Shown here in pieces: positions 1 through 9,633 of a stretch of 64,000 nt of DNA. The stretch comes from Cyrtodaria siliqua (lineage: Eukaryota; Mollusca; Bivalvia; Adapedonta; Hiatellidae), in NCBI GenBank assembly GCA_037043455.1, contig JAWPHD010000283.1:434001-498000 (forward strand), given 5' to 3'. Both the position numbers and the translations under genes were made by a program. The notes below the pieces were generated by a model that searched no databases, had not been told where the DNA came from, and saw nothing but the letters and a program-made list of their open reading frames with translations. Position 1 is the first letter of the stretch, and every line of letters begins with the position of its first letter.

Positions 1-49
1 ACTAAGTTATCGCATTACATATCAATCATCGTGTTTCTGTCGGTTTCAG

Positions 50-295
50 GTGATCACTGGAGGCCGGTATGATATCGAATTGGAAGTTACAGCGCCCGGT
101 GGAAAGGTTCTATACAAGGAGGTGAAAGAAAAGTATGGCCGTTTTTACTGGACCCCTGAACAGACAGGGATTTTCAAATTCTGTTTCAGTAATGAGTTCT
201 CTTCATATACGCATAAAGTAGTGTATTTTGATTTGAATTTCCACCACCCAGATACGGAGCCCCTTGATGACGCCCGCTCTACATCTATGACAACG
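50..295 (+). CDS. TMED7-like: p24 (TMED3/7-like) copy A, GOLD-domain exon
   Basis: Internal exon of a p24 family cargo receptor, a type I membrane protein of COPII/COPI vesicles that cycles between ER and Golgi. The 82 codons start VITGGRYD and contain FCFSNEFSSYTHK and VVYFDLNF, the hallmark of the GOLD beta-sandwich of gamma p24 proteins. The Cys of FCFSNEF is the second of the two conserved lumenal cysteines. The acceptor AG is at 48-49 and the donor GT at 296-297; both junctions are phase 0. The first (signal-peptide) exon of this copy must lie left of the window. Compared with copy B it carries a few replacements (EVTAPGGK for ELTAPDGN, FHHPD for FHDPD), with copy B closer to the family pattern. 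It joins to the terminal exon at 2385. Family assignment is firm; orthology to TMED3 versus TMED7 is not resolved. Confidence 0.9.
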
Positions 296-1199
296 GTAAG
301 AGGCTGTTGTTGATTTTTAATTTCGGTTGTCCTGTCTTGACATGGAGGATCTTACATGAGTGCCTTATGAAGTAAGGCTGCGCTCCCTTTTTGCCACTGA
401 CCATTCAAAAACCATGACTAAGTTTCACGTGATACGTGTGTTATATTGTGTCATAATGTATTAACAAACCTCGAAGGGTCTTCTTCTCAAAAACCATGAT
501 ACAGATTTCGGCAGTTTTTCTTTATTAATGATTGCCAACTCATAGACTATCAAATTTGTTCAAATGAAGTCAAAGGTGTTAAAAATGATGACTGTTCCCC
601 GGGGTCCAACGTTTGTATATTATTTATTGTGTATTGTTACGTAGACATGAATAAGGATTTCTTTTTAATCTTCTTCTCTGAAACCACAAGATATAGAGCT
701 CTCATATAGTGCAAGTAGCATACGCTTAATGTCCTCTACCAAGCTTGTTCAAATGGTGACCCTGGTGTTAAATATGTACCCGCCCTGGGGTCACAGTTTT
801 ACATAGTTATATAGAGAAATCATTACAAATATCTTCTTCTCTCAACCTCAAGAGCTAGAGGTCTAAAATTTTGTAAATAACTTTTACTTATAGTCCTCTA
901 TCAATTTTGTTCAAATGGTGCCCCATGGGTCAAATTTGGCCTCGTCTCAGGGGTCACGTGTTTTACATAGAATATTCTTCTTTGAAACCAATAAGGCGTA
1001 AAGCTTTTAGATACTGCACGAAGCTTAAGATTATTGTCTTCTACCAAGTTTGTTCATATAGTCACCCTTGGGTTAAATATGGGCCCAACCCCGGTGTAAA
1101 TAGTTGCATCAATTATTTATTAAGATTTAACTACCAGCGCTCTTCATAATTTAGAGCATGGCATATATAGACACTTTGGATAAACATGTGGTACACATT

Positions 1200-1455
1200 A
1201 AGTCTGATAGCGGATATGAAGAGAAATCCTCACCATTAAGAAACCGAAAGGGAGGGTGTGTAATTTCTAAATGGTGAAGCTTTCTCTTCATAACTTCTCT
1301 CCCTTTCGGTTTCTTAATGGTGAAGATTTCATAGCTTCTCTCCCTTTCGGTTTCTTAATGGTGAAGATTTCATAGCTACTCTCCCTTTCGGTTTCTTAAT
1401 GGTGAAGATTTCATAGCTTCTCTCCCTTTTGGTTTCTTAATGGTGAAGATTTCTC
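1200..1455. repeat. ~45-bp tandem repeat with one inverted unit
   Basis: About four direct copies of a unit containing CCCTTTCGGTTTCTTAATGG and GAAGATTTCATAGCT occupy 1290-1455. One copy in the opposite orientation (CCATTAAGAAACCGAAAG) sits at about 1229-1256. The same intron position in copy B (17364-17465) has fewer units in a different mix of orientations, so the array has changed since the duplication. Confidence 0.8.
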
Positions 1456-1465
1456 TTCATAGTCT

Positions 1466-1760
1466 AGATGCGGCCGTGGCTGAGTAGTTAGAGTCTCTGA
1501 CTTAAAGTACCTTTTCAGTATTTATTAAAATCACTCAACCCTCATCGCTACATGTGTTTGATTCCTCATGGGTCTAGGAATTTTTATGTGAGGAAGTTAT
1601 TCAGCTGGCGTGCGGAACGTCGGTTGTTCTACCCAGGTGCCGCCCGTGCACGAAAATTGCCCGGGGAGTCCCATTCGGTCTTACTACACCAATGGAAGCT
1701 GGAAAGGTCGCTATATGGCCTTAGCTGTTTGACAATGGACTATAAAATCCAATTCAATTC
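1466..1760 (+). mobile_element. tRNA-derived SINE (copy A intron)
   Basis: Starts with a tRNA-like head: A box TGGCTGAGTAGTTAGAG and B-box-like TGTTTGATTCC. It continues with a body shared with 17472-17759 and ends in TAAAATCCAATTCAATT. Flanking repeats TTCATAGTCT (1456-1465) and TTCATAGCCT (1761-1770) are target-site duplications. The element is in the same place in copy B, so it inserted before the gene duplication. Such SINEs are transcribed by RNA polymerase III and moved by a partner LINE. Confidence 0.85.
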
Positions 1761-1813
1761 TTCATAGCCTGTATCCTATACATTTAAACAAGTTAATGTT
1801 CTAATGTCAAATA

Positions 1814-2204
1814 GGTGAGTTCACAGGCAGACGGCGCATACCCTACCCCGCCCACACCCTACCCCCCCCCCTCTACTACCCCCTCCCCCTCTCTACTACC
1901 CCCTTCCCACCTGTTTCTCTACTACCCCCCTTAAATATGTTTTCAATAAACTGTTCTACTTGGTTTTCAATGAAAAAAAAAAAAAAAAAAAAACATACTC
2001 TCTATACCATATATATAGAGAGTATGTATTTTTTTTTTTTTTTTTTCATTGAAAACCAAGTAGAACAGTTTATTGAAAACATATTTAAGGGGGGTAGTAG
2101 AGAAACAGGTGGGAAGGGGGTAGTAGAGAGGGTGAGGGGGTAGTAGAGGGGGGGGGTAGGGTGTGGGCGGGGTAGGGTACGCGCCGTCTGCCTGTGGGTG
2201 AGTT
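1814..2204. mobile_element. 375-bp foldback element with 8-bp TSD
   Basis: Element 1822-2196 is almost wholly palindromic, with arms of about 180 bp meeting near 2009. Terminal inverted repeats are CACAGGCAGACGGCGC and its exact complement. It is flanked by the direct repeat GGTGAGTT (1814-1821 and 2197-2204). The paralogous intron of copy B has a single GGTGAGTT at 17823-17830 with no insert, an empty site. No transposase is encoded. Termini and an 8-bp TSD suit a non-autonomous DNA transposon; hAT, P and others make 8-bp TSDs, and the superfamily is not assigned. Confidence 0.9.
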
Positions 2205-2384
2205 GTATGTATGCGCTTATGGTATTTGATATTTAGTCAATTCGGCGTTTGTTTATGCAGGCATTGCGCGATGTCTTCTGAAAGTGAGGATGGGTAATCT
2301 AACTACCTCTTCGGTTAATATAAATACTAGTCTCAAAACACATCTTTTCTTTTCTCGGTAAATAAATTCTCTGTCCTATTTCAG

Positions 2385-2615
2385 CTTGAAGCTACTGCTG
2401 TAAATATCAACGAAGAACTGTTTAAGGCAGACGACCATCAGACTGTTTTTAGAATACTGGAGGCGAGGAGTCGAGCTCACGCAGAAGACCTAAATGAGCA
2501 CGTGCTCGTCTGGTCCATTGGAGTTAAAATCGTGATAGTTCTTACAAGTATAAGTCAAATATTGGTGTTGAGACGCCTTTTCCCAGACATGAAGAAGGGA
2601 AAGTCCGCAATATGA
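2385..2615 (+). CDS. TMED7-like: p24 (TMED3/7-like) copy A, terminal exon
   Basis: Last coding exon: 76 codons and TGA. It encodes the end of the lumenal coiled-coil region (RILEARSRAHAEDLNEH), the transmembrane helix (about IGVKIVIVLTSISQILVL) and a short cytoplasmic tail, RRLFPDMKKGKSAI. Acceptor TTTCAG ends at 2384, phase 0, matching the GOLD exon donor. The tail has lysines at -7, -6 and -4 but no classical KKXX at -3/-4, so COPI binding by the usual dilysine rule is not obvious. AATAAA occurs at 2630-2635 and again near 2728. Almost identical to 18023-18253. Confidence 0.9.
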   Translation, partial: LEATAVNINEELFKADDHQTVFRILEARSRAHAEDLNEHVLVWSIGVKIVIVLTSISQILVLRRLFPDMKKGKSAI

Positions 2616-2639
2616 TTTCATTTGTACCTAATAAAGAAC

Positions 2640-3386
2640 GTGGGTTGACACATATTGTTTGTATACTAGTTATGCAAACATGATCTCAGAAAAATCATTA
2701 TTAAAAAGTACACGTATACATGATTAGAATAAAATATTTAAAACTGGAAACATGGTTTGATTTTATATACCCTTAACAATGTACAACTGTAAAACCTTAA
2801 TTGTGCCTAGCTCCATGCTGAACTGTTGACGCATATAGAGCTTCATGGGAGCGATATACGATACTGTATTTTACCACTACCGATCATTTGTATACACTAA
2901 TTGCATTTAACCGTAAAATAATTCAGCAGAAAAAAACGAATAAACATGACTGGGTCTCCTGGTAACTGCTATAAGAAATGTCACCGAAAACGTTTTCTCA
3001 TACGAATCCCTATATTGTTTAAAGTACGCACACAACATACATTCTGATCCTGCTAAAACTGCTTAAATGTGGTATTACATGTAGAGTAAGGAAGTGTTAA
3101 TAAAGTGCACGAGCAATTGGTGAGGAGGAAAAAAAAAAAGTCGGTGCAATATAAGGAATTATTGCTAGCAAAGAAAAGATGCAAAGATTCGCAAAGAAAG
3201 AAAGAAGATTAGCTAATGTGTAAGGATATTAGGGATATTAGTGAAACGGTACCAAGGAATGAAGAAGAAAAACAGAAGTTAAGTGTAAAATGTGCAAAGA
3301 ATGAATTGTGGAAAAAAAATAAGAGTAAGGCAGTTACAGAATTACTAAAATGGGTAAGCGAATAAAGTTTAATGGTATGTACTGAG
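2640..3386. other. non-coding, no gene seen
   Basis: AT-rich. The first ~140 bases match the 3' flank of copy B (to about 18418), so the duplication extends past the stop codon. The rest shows purine-rich simple sequence and no supported exon. Confidence 0.6.
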
Positions 3387-3652
3387 CATTGGCGTAGCTC
3401 TGCGTAAGCCTTGCCTAATTTTCAGAAATGGAAAAATTAAAGATTCCAAAAATGCAATATTTCATATATATTTGTTTAGTTATCTTTGCCCTTTTTAAAG
3501 TCAAAAATATACGTCAGCACGCACCTAATGCATTCTAACATAAACAAAAATCGGGGGTGGGGGTTGCGTGGGGGGGCATGTCCTTGGACCACTCTAGCAT
3601 ACTAACTTTAACTGCGGGCCTATACCGTCAAAAAGGCCAAGCTACGCCTCTG
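3387..3652. mobile_element. hAT-like short inverted-repeat element
   Basis: Left end CATTGGCGTAGCTC and right end GCTACGCCTCTG are inverted repeats resembling the CAGNGGCGTAGC termini known from hAT-type non-autonomous elements. The interior has G-rich tracts and no open frame. Clean 8-bp flanking duplications are not visible (CTGAG occurs on both sides), so this looks like an old copy. Confidence 0.5.
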
Positions 3653-5401
3653 CTGAGAGTGCAAACATGTGATCATAAAAGTGGTAAGTATCTAAGATCT
3701 TAAAGGTGGTAAGTATCTAAGAAAATATATGGATATGAAGTTGAGTGAAAATGAAGTAAGATATAGGAAAGGCGATTGGTCTTCTACGACCGGTGACCAA
3801 GCAGTGGGAAGAACGACCATATACACCAGGGACAGGTCGTATGAGAAGGTTGATCAGCCAATTGGCAATCTTCCTGGATAATATTCTCAGCAAAAATGTT
3901 TTACTGTATAACAAATAAAATTATGTATAGTGGCAAATAATCTGGATTTAGTAAATCAACTAGTACACCACCAAACCAGCTAAAAACTTAAAACGAACCA
4001 TGTTATTGTCAACACGACCAAACTCTCCATTTGCATCTTTAAGTCAATTTATTATTTAAAGAACAAGGAAAGTAATTGTCGGATATATACTTATTTGACA
4101 TGAACATTCGATAAACATAAATGTCGGAGAGTATGTGAATGGCCCCGGATGGACCTTATGAATGCTCCAAAGTAGATAACAAGTATATCAGAGGCTGACG
4201 AATGCTCCTTGATTAAAGCCTCATGTATTCGTAGGTGCTAACTGCGACTGACGAAGGTAAATGATATCTCCATTTTCTTGTCAAGGTACACTGTGAGCAA
4301 AATACAGGAACAGGGCATAACATGTAGTCGCCGTGACCTTTAACCTACAAGCCCCCAAAATCAGTAGGGGTCATTATTTCCCCCACTGGTACTGTTTGTG
4401 GAAAGTTTATCAGTTAGAGAAAAACAAATATTTTTCCGGATTGTGTCGGGTTAATGAGATCTTGATGTTTGACCTATCGAGTACCAACTCTCAAATTGAT
4501 AGGGCTCCTCCAACTGAAATATGCCTGTACATCTTCGTGAATGTATACTCAGCAAAAATAGAAACGTCCCTCTTTTAAGCTGTGATTTGCATAGGGTTGA
4601 CTTTGTTACACTTTGTACACCAATCTATATAACATTTCATCATTTCGTACTTATCACTCAATCATTCTGATCAATATTAATAATCATCAAAAACGAAAGT
4701 GTGAATGTTGCTGCTAAAACATATTTTATTCAAATTGCGAAGTCACTATATTTTTATTATAAAGGGAGGTAATCTGAAAATATTCGTTCTTGAAAGCTGT
4801 ATGGCGCAAAAATGAGTGAAAAGAGCAGCGTATTTTCTCTGTTTTTGTGGTGATGAGGTCATTCTCTGTCATTCTCTGTTTATTTCAATATAACAAAACT
4901 GTGTTAACTCAAAGTTTTAACAACAAGACCTGGAAATGCTGTTTAGACCAAATCAAGGGGAAACAGAAAATAATTCTACTTTTTTCTCAATTTTAGGCAA
5001 TTTTTAATTTGAAAAATAGAGTTTTCTTTGCTTTAGCATACATCTGCAATGTAAAAGACAGATGATACAGAAAATCCCATGTTGATATGAGGTTTCATTC
5101 AAATTTCAGAAGTGTTTGACCTAATCACCACATATTCAGGCTAGTGTATGAATTGTGTATTTTCCATAGGGGTCACATAAACATGAGCGAGAAAGAAAAA
5201 AAAAACCTGGCTAACTTATGTATTTTATTGTTTTAAATTACTGGTCTTTGCTATACTGACGATATTAAACCAACAACAATGTCTGCCGGCCTGCTTTTAA
5301 GCTCAGATGTAGGCTGTACAGTAACCCTATGGGAAAATTAATTGAGGTGTGAGACCTGAAGAAAATATAGGTAGGTATGCGACACGACTCCGTCTACACT
5401 T
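3653..5401. other. non-coding spacer
   Basis: No supported gene. The piece 4851-4962 matches 18429-18521 downstream of copy B, where it follows almost directly on the block equivalent to 1-2780. About 2.1 kb (2781-4850) is therefore either inserted in copy A or deleted from copy B. The segment near 4320-4400 looks like dispersed molluscan repeat sequence. Confidence 0.55.
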
Positions 5402-5433
5402 CCCGAAGAGGTTTCTGAAGACATCACGCAATG
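5402..5433 (-). repeat. inverted fragment of the p24 intron
   Basis: On the - strand this matches the sequence just upstream of the copy B terminal exon (17881-17912, GCATTGCGCGATGTCTTC) with about three differences. It lies inverted some 230 bp before the extra terminal exon, a trace of local rearrangement. Confidence 0.65.
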
Positions 5434-5479
5434 CATGCATGGAACAACATCATATTTCAATTGGCTGCTTCTGCTGCCG

Positions 5480-5483
5480 CCGC

Positions 5484-5548
<65 letters not shown>

Positions 5549-5549
5549 C
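5480..5549. repeat. (GAT)n microsatellite
   Basis: An uninterrupted run of more than 20 GAT triplets after a short GCCGCCGCT stretch. Confidence 0.95.
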
Positions 5550-5663
5550 ATAGTTGTTGATGCTGTAATAAATCTCCTGTACACTAATAATTCTATTCTG
5601 TTTTCATTATCTCAAAGCACATCGTTCATTTTCTTGGTTAAATGATTCTCTGTTCTAGTTTAG

Positions 5664-5882
5664 CTTCAAGCGAGTGCGATAAAGATCGTGAAGGCAGGCG
5701 ACCATCAGGCTTTGTTGAGAATAGGAGAGGCAAGGAGTCGATCTCACGCAGACGACCTTAATGAGCACGTGCTTGTCTGGTCCATTGGAGTTAAGATCGT
5801 GATAGTTATTACTAGTATAGGTCAAATACTGGTGTTGAGATGGCTGTTCCCGGACATGAAGAAGGGGAAGACTGCTATATGA
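5664..5882 (+). CDS. TMED7-like: extra p24 terminal exon (diverged third copy)
   Basis: A third version of the p24 last exon: acceptor TTTAG at 5659-5663, phase 0, 72 codons plus TGA. It reads LQASAIKIVKAGDHQ, then RSRSHADDLNEHVLVWSIG, a transmembrane helix and a tail ending MKKGKTAI. It is four codons shorter than the other two in the stalk and clearly more diverged, yet fully open. The upstream polypyrimidine tract and downstream 3' UTR also match the other copies. There is no GOLD exon between 2615 and this exon. It may be an alternative last exon of copy A or the remnant of an older duplicate; the open frame favours use. Confidence 0.7.
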   Translation, partial: LQASAIKIVKAGDHQALLRIGEARSRSHADDLNEHVLVWSIGVKIVIVITSIGQILVLRWLFPDMKKGKTAI

Positions 5883-6109
5883 TTTCATAAACGAGCATGA
5901 GTTGACATCATATTGTTTAATAATAGTTATGCAAGCAGGATCTCATGAAAATAAGTATTAAAAAGTACACTTATACATGAAAATTGTTCTTATAAAATAT
6001 TTTAAGGAAAAATACTTTGACTTTTTGTACATTTAACGGTGTAAAACTGTTAAACTGTTTTCATGAGGTCGATGCTGATGATGTCTAACATCTGAAACTA
6101 TGGCTTGTA

Positions 6110-6480
6110 GTTCTACACTTTTTATATATGACCGACCCTGACCTGATTCTTGCGAGCGACAAACCATCTCATTGTGATTTACATTTGTGTGAAGTTTCAT
6201 GAAATTCCCTTCGGTACTTTCAACAACAGGTTATGGACGAGACAAGAATTTGACTCATTTGACTTTTGATCTCCAAATGTGACCGTAACCGTTGAGACAA
6301 GGACCTACTCCTTGCGAGCGACACACCTTCTCATTTGATTACATATGTGTGAAGTTGCGTAAAACTCCATTCAGTATTTTCAAAGTTATGGCTGAGAAAC
6401 GATTGTTTGGGTCAGACGGGCGGACGGACGGAGCGATTACTATATATGCCTCCCTTTGGTCTCAGGCTGATGTCTAGTTT
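6110..6480 (+). repeat. dispersed repeat with GGACGGACGG tract
   Basis: Two related ~170-bp blocks (each with TTGCGAGCGACA and GTGTGAAGTT) lead into GGGCGGACGGACGGAGCGAT and a degenerate terminal hairpin ATGCCTCCC. This layout resembles dispersed bivalve repeats. No protein is encoded. Confidence 0.6.
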
Positions 6481-6590
6481 CCTCGGGCTGGTATCTAGTT
6501 ACCTCAGACTGATGTCTAGTTACCTCGGGCTGGCATCTAGTTACCTCAATCTGATGTCTAGTTACCTCAGGCTGATGTTTGATAACAAAC
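6465..6590. repeat. ~25-bp tandem repeat
   Basis: About five units of the type GATGTCTAGTTACCTCAGGC, directly after the dispersed repeat. Confidence 0.8.
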
Positions 6591-6897
6591 TAACTACGTA
6601 ATAACCTCTAAATAATTGCATGTTAGTAACTCACATTTTGAATTCGTTTTTGACGTTCAGCTTATTGATTCTGACTGCAATACTTTGTAGGACTGCAATA
6701 CTTTGCAGTGTAGAGTCAATGGTACCGATTTGTATATTGTATTGCATATTGCGGTGCGCTCATTTATTCTCTGCAATTTGAACACAGTGAATCTAAAGGT
6801 ACATGTTCATGTAGTAGTTGACTTTTAGACATGGTGAGGTGTCCGTGGCCGAGTGGTTAGAGACTCTGACTTTAAGTCACTTCGGCCCCTTGTATGG

Positions 6898-7152
6898 CAC
6901 GGCAGAGTTTACATGTTTGGATTTATTTTTTTTATTATTATTTTCTTCCTTTTTCCTTATCAAATTTATATTTAAATATATTGTTACAATTTCAAACCGA
7001 TAATCATATACGCTTTTTCAGCCACAATGGAGAGAACTGTAACTAATGTTGTAATAACTTGTAGTTCAATCCATTTGCATATATTTCTATGAATATTGTG
7101 ATGTTGAATTGATGTATTGTAACATATCTGCAATAAAATATTATTAAACTAA
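6898..7152 (+). mobile_element. 255-bp insert inside the SINE
   Basis: Bounded by a 13-bp imperfect duplication GCCCCTTNTATGG. AT-rich, ending in a GCAATAAAATATT stretch that looks like a poly(A) signal, so a truncated retroposed sequence is plausible. Source not recognised. Confidence 0.5.
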
Positions 7153-7204
7153 GCCCCTTCTATGGTTGGTTCCATCATGGGACCAGGAATCTTTATGTGA
7201 TGAA

Positions 7205-9157
7205 TGAATGAATGAATGAATGAATGAATGAATGTCTTTATTTATAGAGGGTGACCCAATTAGCCAACACTAATCTCCCTCGGGGCCCTCTGCAAAGTCA
7301 TACATATACATGTACAATGTAAAACATATATAACAAAACAGTGATATTTCCTTTACAATATTGCGCATACATACATGCAAATACACACACATGCACACAC
7401 ATTTACAACTATATGCACACATCATTCTTAATATATGTACATAATTATATACATGGTTTGAGGTGGTGGTGTGCATAATAAAGTACCACACAGTACACAA
7501 GATGTCAATAATTATCTAAAACTGCCAAACATAACAATACTTTTACAATAATTACATTATGATTGTGTTTTCAGCCATTTAACGCAGTTAGATGTAAAGC
7601 TTTTTAAAGAAGTACATTCTCTAATATATGAAGGAATGCTATTCCACACAATTGTTCCAGCGTATGACATACTCCCTTTAAATAGTTCTTTGTTTGGTCT
7701 TGGCGTTATATAATTTAATTCGTAAGCAGATCGTAGATTTCTCTGCGAGATAACAGTAGGATGAAACATATCACAAATATATGACGGGACTGCATGTTTT
7801 GATACTCTATACATAAATTTTGCCTTTTGGAGAAATATCCTTTGCTCGATATTAAGGGAATTAATGATAACTAGTGCTTCATTTAGTGTGGTATATTGGT
7901 CGCCTAAAATAGTACGACATGCTCTTCTCTGCAAACGTAATAACAGTTGTATGTTAGCTTTCTTTGTATTTCCCCATATTATATTACAGTAATCTAGATG
8001 AGGTTGAACATATGCCTTATAAAATATTATCCGGTAATTTAAAGGAATATATGATTTTATTCTTGACAGTAGCCAGATGTTGGTTGATATTTTCTTACGA
8101 ATATACATAATGTGATTATCCCACTTCAAGTGTTCATCTATATGCATTCCCAGAATTTTATCACCTGTTGTTAGTTGCAGTTCAATGTTATTGTATGTTA
8201 ATGATAATTTGTTATTAACAAGTCTTGCACGCTTTTGAGGTGTAGTAACTAAGAGCACTTTAGTTTTTTCTGTGTTTAAAACCATACCATTATTTAGGCA
8301 CCAAGCATTGAGGGTATTTAAAGCAGTTTGAAGATTTTGCTCAATTACTGCTTTTGATGTGTTAACATCGTAGATAGTGGTATCATCCGCATACATGTCT
8401 GTATTAGATACAGTACCATCAAGACATATAGGAAGGTCATTTATGAATAATAAGAATAGGAGAGGTCCTAAAATAGAGCCTTGTGGTACACCACATGTAA
8501 TTAACTGTTTATCAGAGAGAACCCCATTTAGGGAAACATTTTGTTTCCTATCTGTTAGATAAGATTTAAACCACTTAACTGTAGTGTCACTATAATTATA
8601 GATCTGCATCTTTTTTAAAAGAATGTTATGATCCACTAAGTCAAATGCTTTCCTAAAATCAACCATTATTACACCAACACATTTACCTTCATTTAATCCT
8701 TTTAACCACTTGTCAATCATATGAACTAAAGCCGTTTCGCAGCTGTGGCTTTTTCTAAACCCACTTTGAGATTTACATAGTAATTTATAATAATTTAAAA
8801 ACTCAACAAATGAGTTGTGCACATGTTTTTCAATCAACTTGGAAAGAGTTGGTAAAATAGAAATTGGTCTGTAGTTGTTTACATTATCAGATGCACCTGA
8901 TTTGAATAAGGGATTACCCTTAGCAGCTTTCCACGTATCTGGGAAAATTCCCTGTCTTATACTACAATTAATAATATATGTAATACTTTTTGATATTACA
9001 TTGGCTGATAATTTTAGTAATTTAGGACCAATTTGGTCAAGTCCCGTGGATTTGGATGTATCTAGGCTGAGAAGCATTTTACGAGTTTGTTCTTCTGTTA
9101 TGAAAGGAATGTTAAAGTACATGTTGTCCGGAACAGTGCGAAAAATTGCTTTACTTT
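7205..9157 (-). mobile_element. 5'-truncated CR1-like LINE
   Basis: Non-LTR retrotransposon on the - strand. It has the reverse-transcriptase frame, a ~350-bp 3' UTR, an AATAAAGA-type end and a (CATT)n tail at 7205-7235. The 9-bp TGTGATGAA flanks it (7196-7204 and 9158-9166), the expected target-site duplication. The endonuclease part and 5' UTR are missing, as is usual for LINE insertions truncated during reverse transcription. Confidence 0.88.
7557..9122 (-). CDS. LINE reverse transcriptase (CR1/Jockey-like), truncated
   Basis: Open frame of 521 codons; the same frame runs open to about 9157. It encodes the reverse transcriptase that copies element RNA at a nicked target. Visible motifs: NNYRPISILP (83-91), VDFRKAFDLVDH (154-165, first catalytic Asp), GVPQGSILGPLLF (211-223), YADD (244-247, catalytic Asp pair), and LGMHIDEHLKWDNHI in the thumb. 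The C-terminal RLQRRACRTILG region follows. No internal stop or frameshift, so the copy is young. The apurinic endonuclease domain is absent through 5' truncation, so it cannot move by itself. Clade placement (CR1 versus close relatives) rests on motif likeness only. Confidence 0.9.
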   Translation of the reverse strand: MYFNIPFITEEQTRKMLLSLDTSKSTGLDQIGPKLLKLSANVISKSITYIINCSIRQGIFPDTWKAAKGNPLFKSGASDNVNNYRPISILPTLSKLIEKHVHNSFVEFLNYYKLLCKSQSGFRKSHSCETALVHMIDKWLKGLNEGKCVGVIMVDFRKAFDLVDHNILLKKMQIYNYSDTTVKWFKSYLTDRKQNVSLNGVLSDKQLITCGVPQGSILGPLLFLLFINDLPICLDGTVSNTDMYADDTTIYDVNTSKAVIEQNLQTALNTLNAWCLNNGMVLNTEKTKVLLVTTPQKRARLVNNKLSLTYNNIELQLTTGDKILGMHIDEHLKWDNHIMYIRKKISTNIWLLSRIKSYIPLNYRIIFYKAYVQPHLDYCNIIWGNTKKANIQLLLRLQRRACRTILGDQYTTLNEALVIINSLNIEQRIFLQKAKFMYRVSKHAVPSYICDMFHPTVISQRNLRSAYELNYITPRPNKELFKGSMSYAGTIVWNSIPSYIRECTSLKSFTSNCVKWLKTQS

Positions 9158-9469
9158 TGTGATGAAGCTATCCAGCTGGCATGCGTTACGCCCCTGGTTC
9201 TACTCATGTGCCCGCCCTTGCACATGAATTGCCCAATGGAAGCTGAAAAGTCACCATATGACCTTAATCATAGCTGTTGGTGCGACTATAAAATCCAATC
9301 CAATTTAATTCAATTCAGACATGGTGGCGAAACAGTACACTTTCCATTTATAGACTGATTCACTGTGCATGTCCCGTTTCAATGACGGCTTAATTTGTGG
9401 CAGTCTATTCCATTTTATTTCTTAAATGTGATTATTAACAATGATAGGCTTAAAACAGAACAGAACAGA

Positions 9470-9558
9470 ACGGTGGCGGTGGCGGTGGTCACGGTGTCGA
9501 TGGCATTGGCGGTGGCGGAGGCGGTGGCGGTGGCGGCGCGGAGGCGGTTGCGGTGGCG

Positions 9559-9594
<36 letters not shown>

Positions 9595-9595
9595 T
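9470..9595. repeat. GGYGGC-rich and (AGT)n low-complexity tract
   Basis: Imperfect GGTGGCGGTGGC repeats followed by about eleven AGT triplets. Open frames through it in several directions are by-products of the triplet period. Confidence 0.9.
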
Positions 9596-9633
9596 AAAAC
9601 CATATATAGGTGACACATCTTAACCCAAAAACG

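Larger units (their letters stand above)
6836..9318 (+). mobile_element. SINE broken by two nested insertions
   Basis: A SINE of the 1466/17472 family in three pieces: head with A box GTGGCCGAGTGGTTAGAG (about 6845-6884), middle 7153-7196, and body plus tail 9158-9318 ending near CCAATTTAATTCAATT. The first gap holds a ~255-bp insert bounded by GCCCCTTNTATGG (6885-6897 and 7153-7165). The second holds the CR1-like LINE. Reading across both gaps restores the order of the intact family members. Confidence 0.8.

Noticed and set aside
1822..2196. Rho-independent-type terminator or bacterial element
   Set aside because: Perfect hairpin with T-run is due to a palindromic transposon in a eukaryotic intron; terminal duplications explain it fully.
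8875..9162. 95-codon frame on the + strand
   Set aside because: Antisense shadow of the LINE reverse transcriptase.
9415..9623. Three overlapping short frames rich in Tyr, His/Arg or Gly/Ser
   Set aside because: Triplet microsatellite read in different directions.
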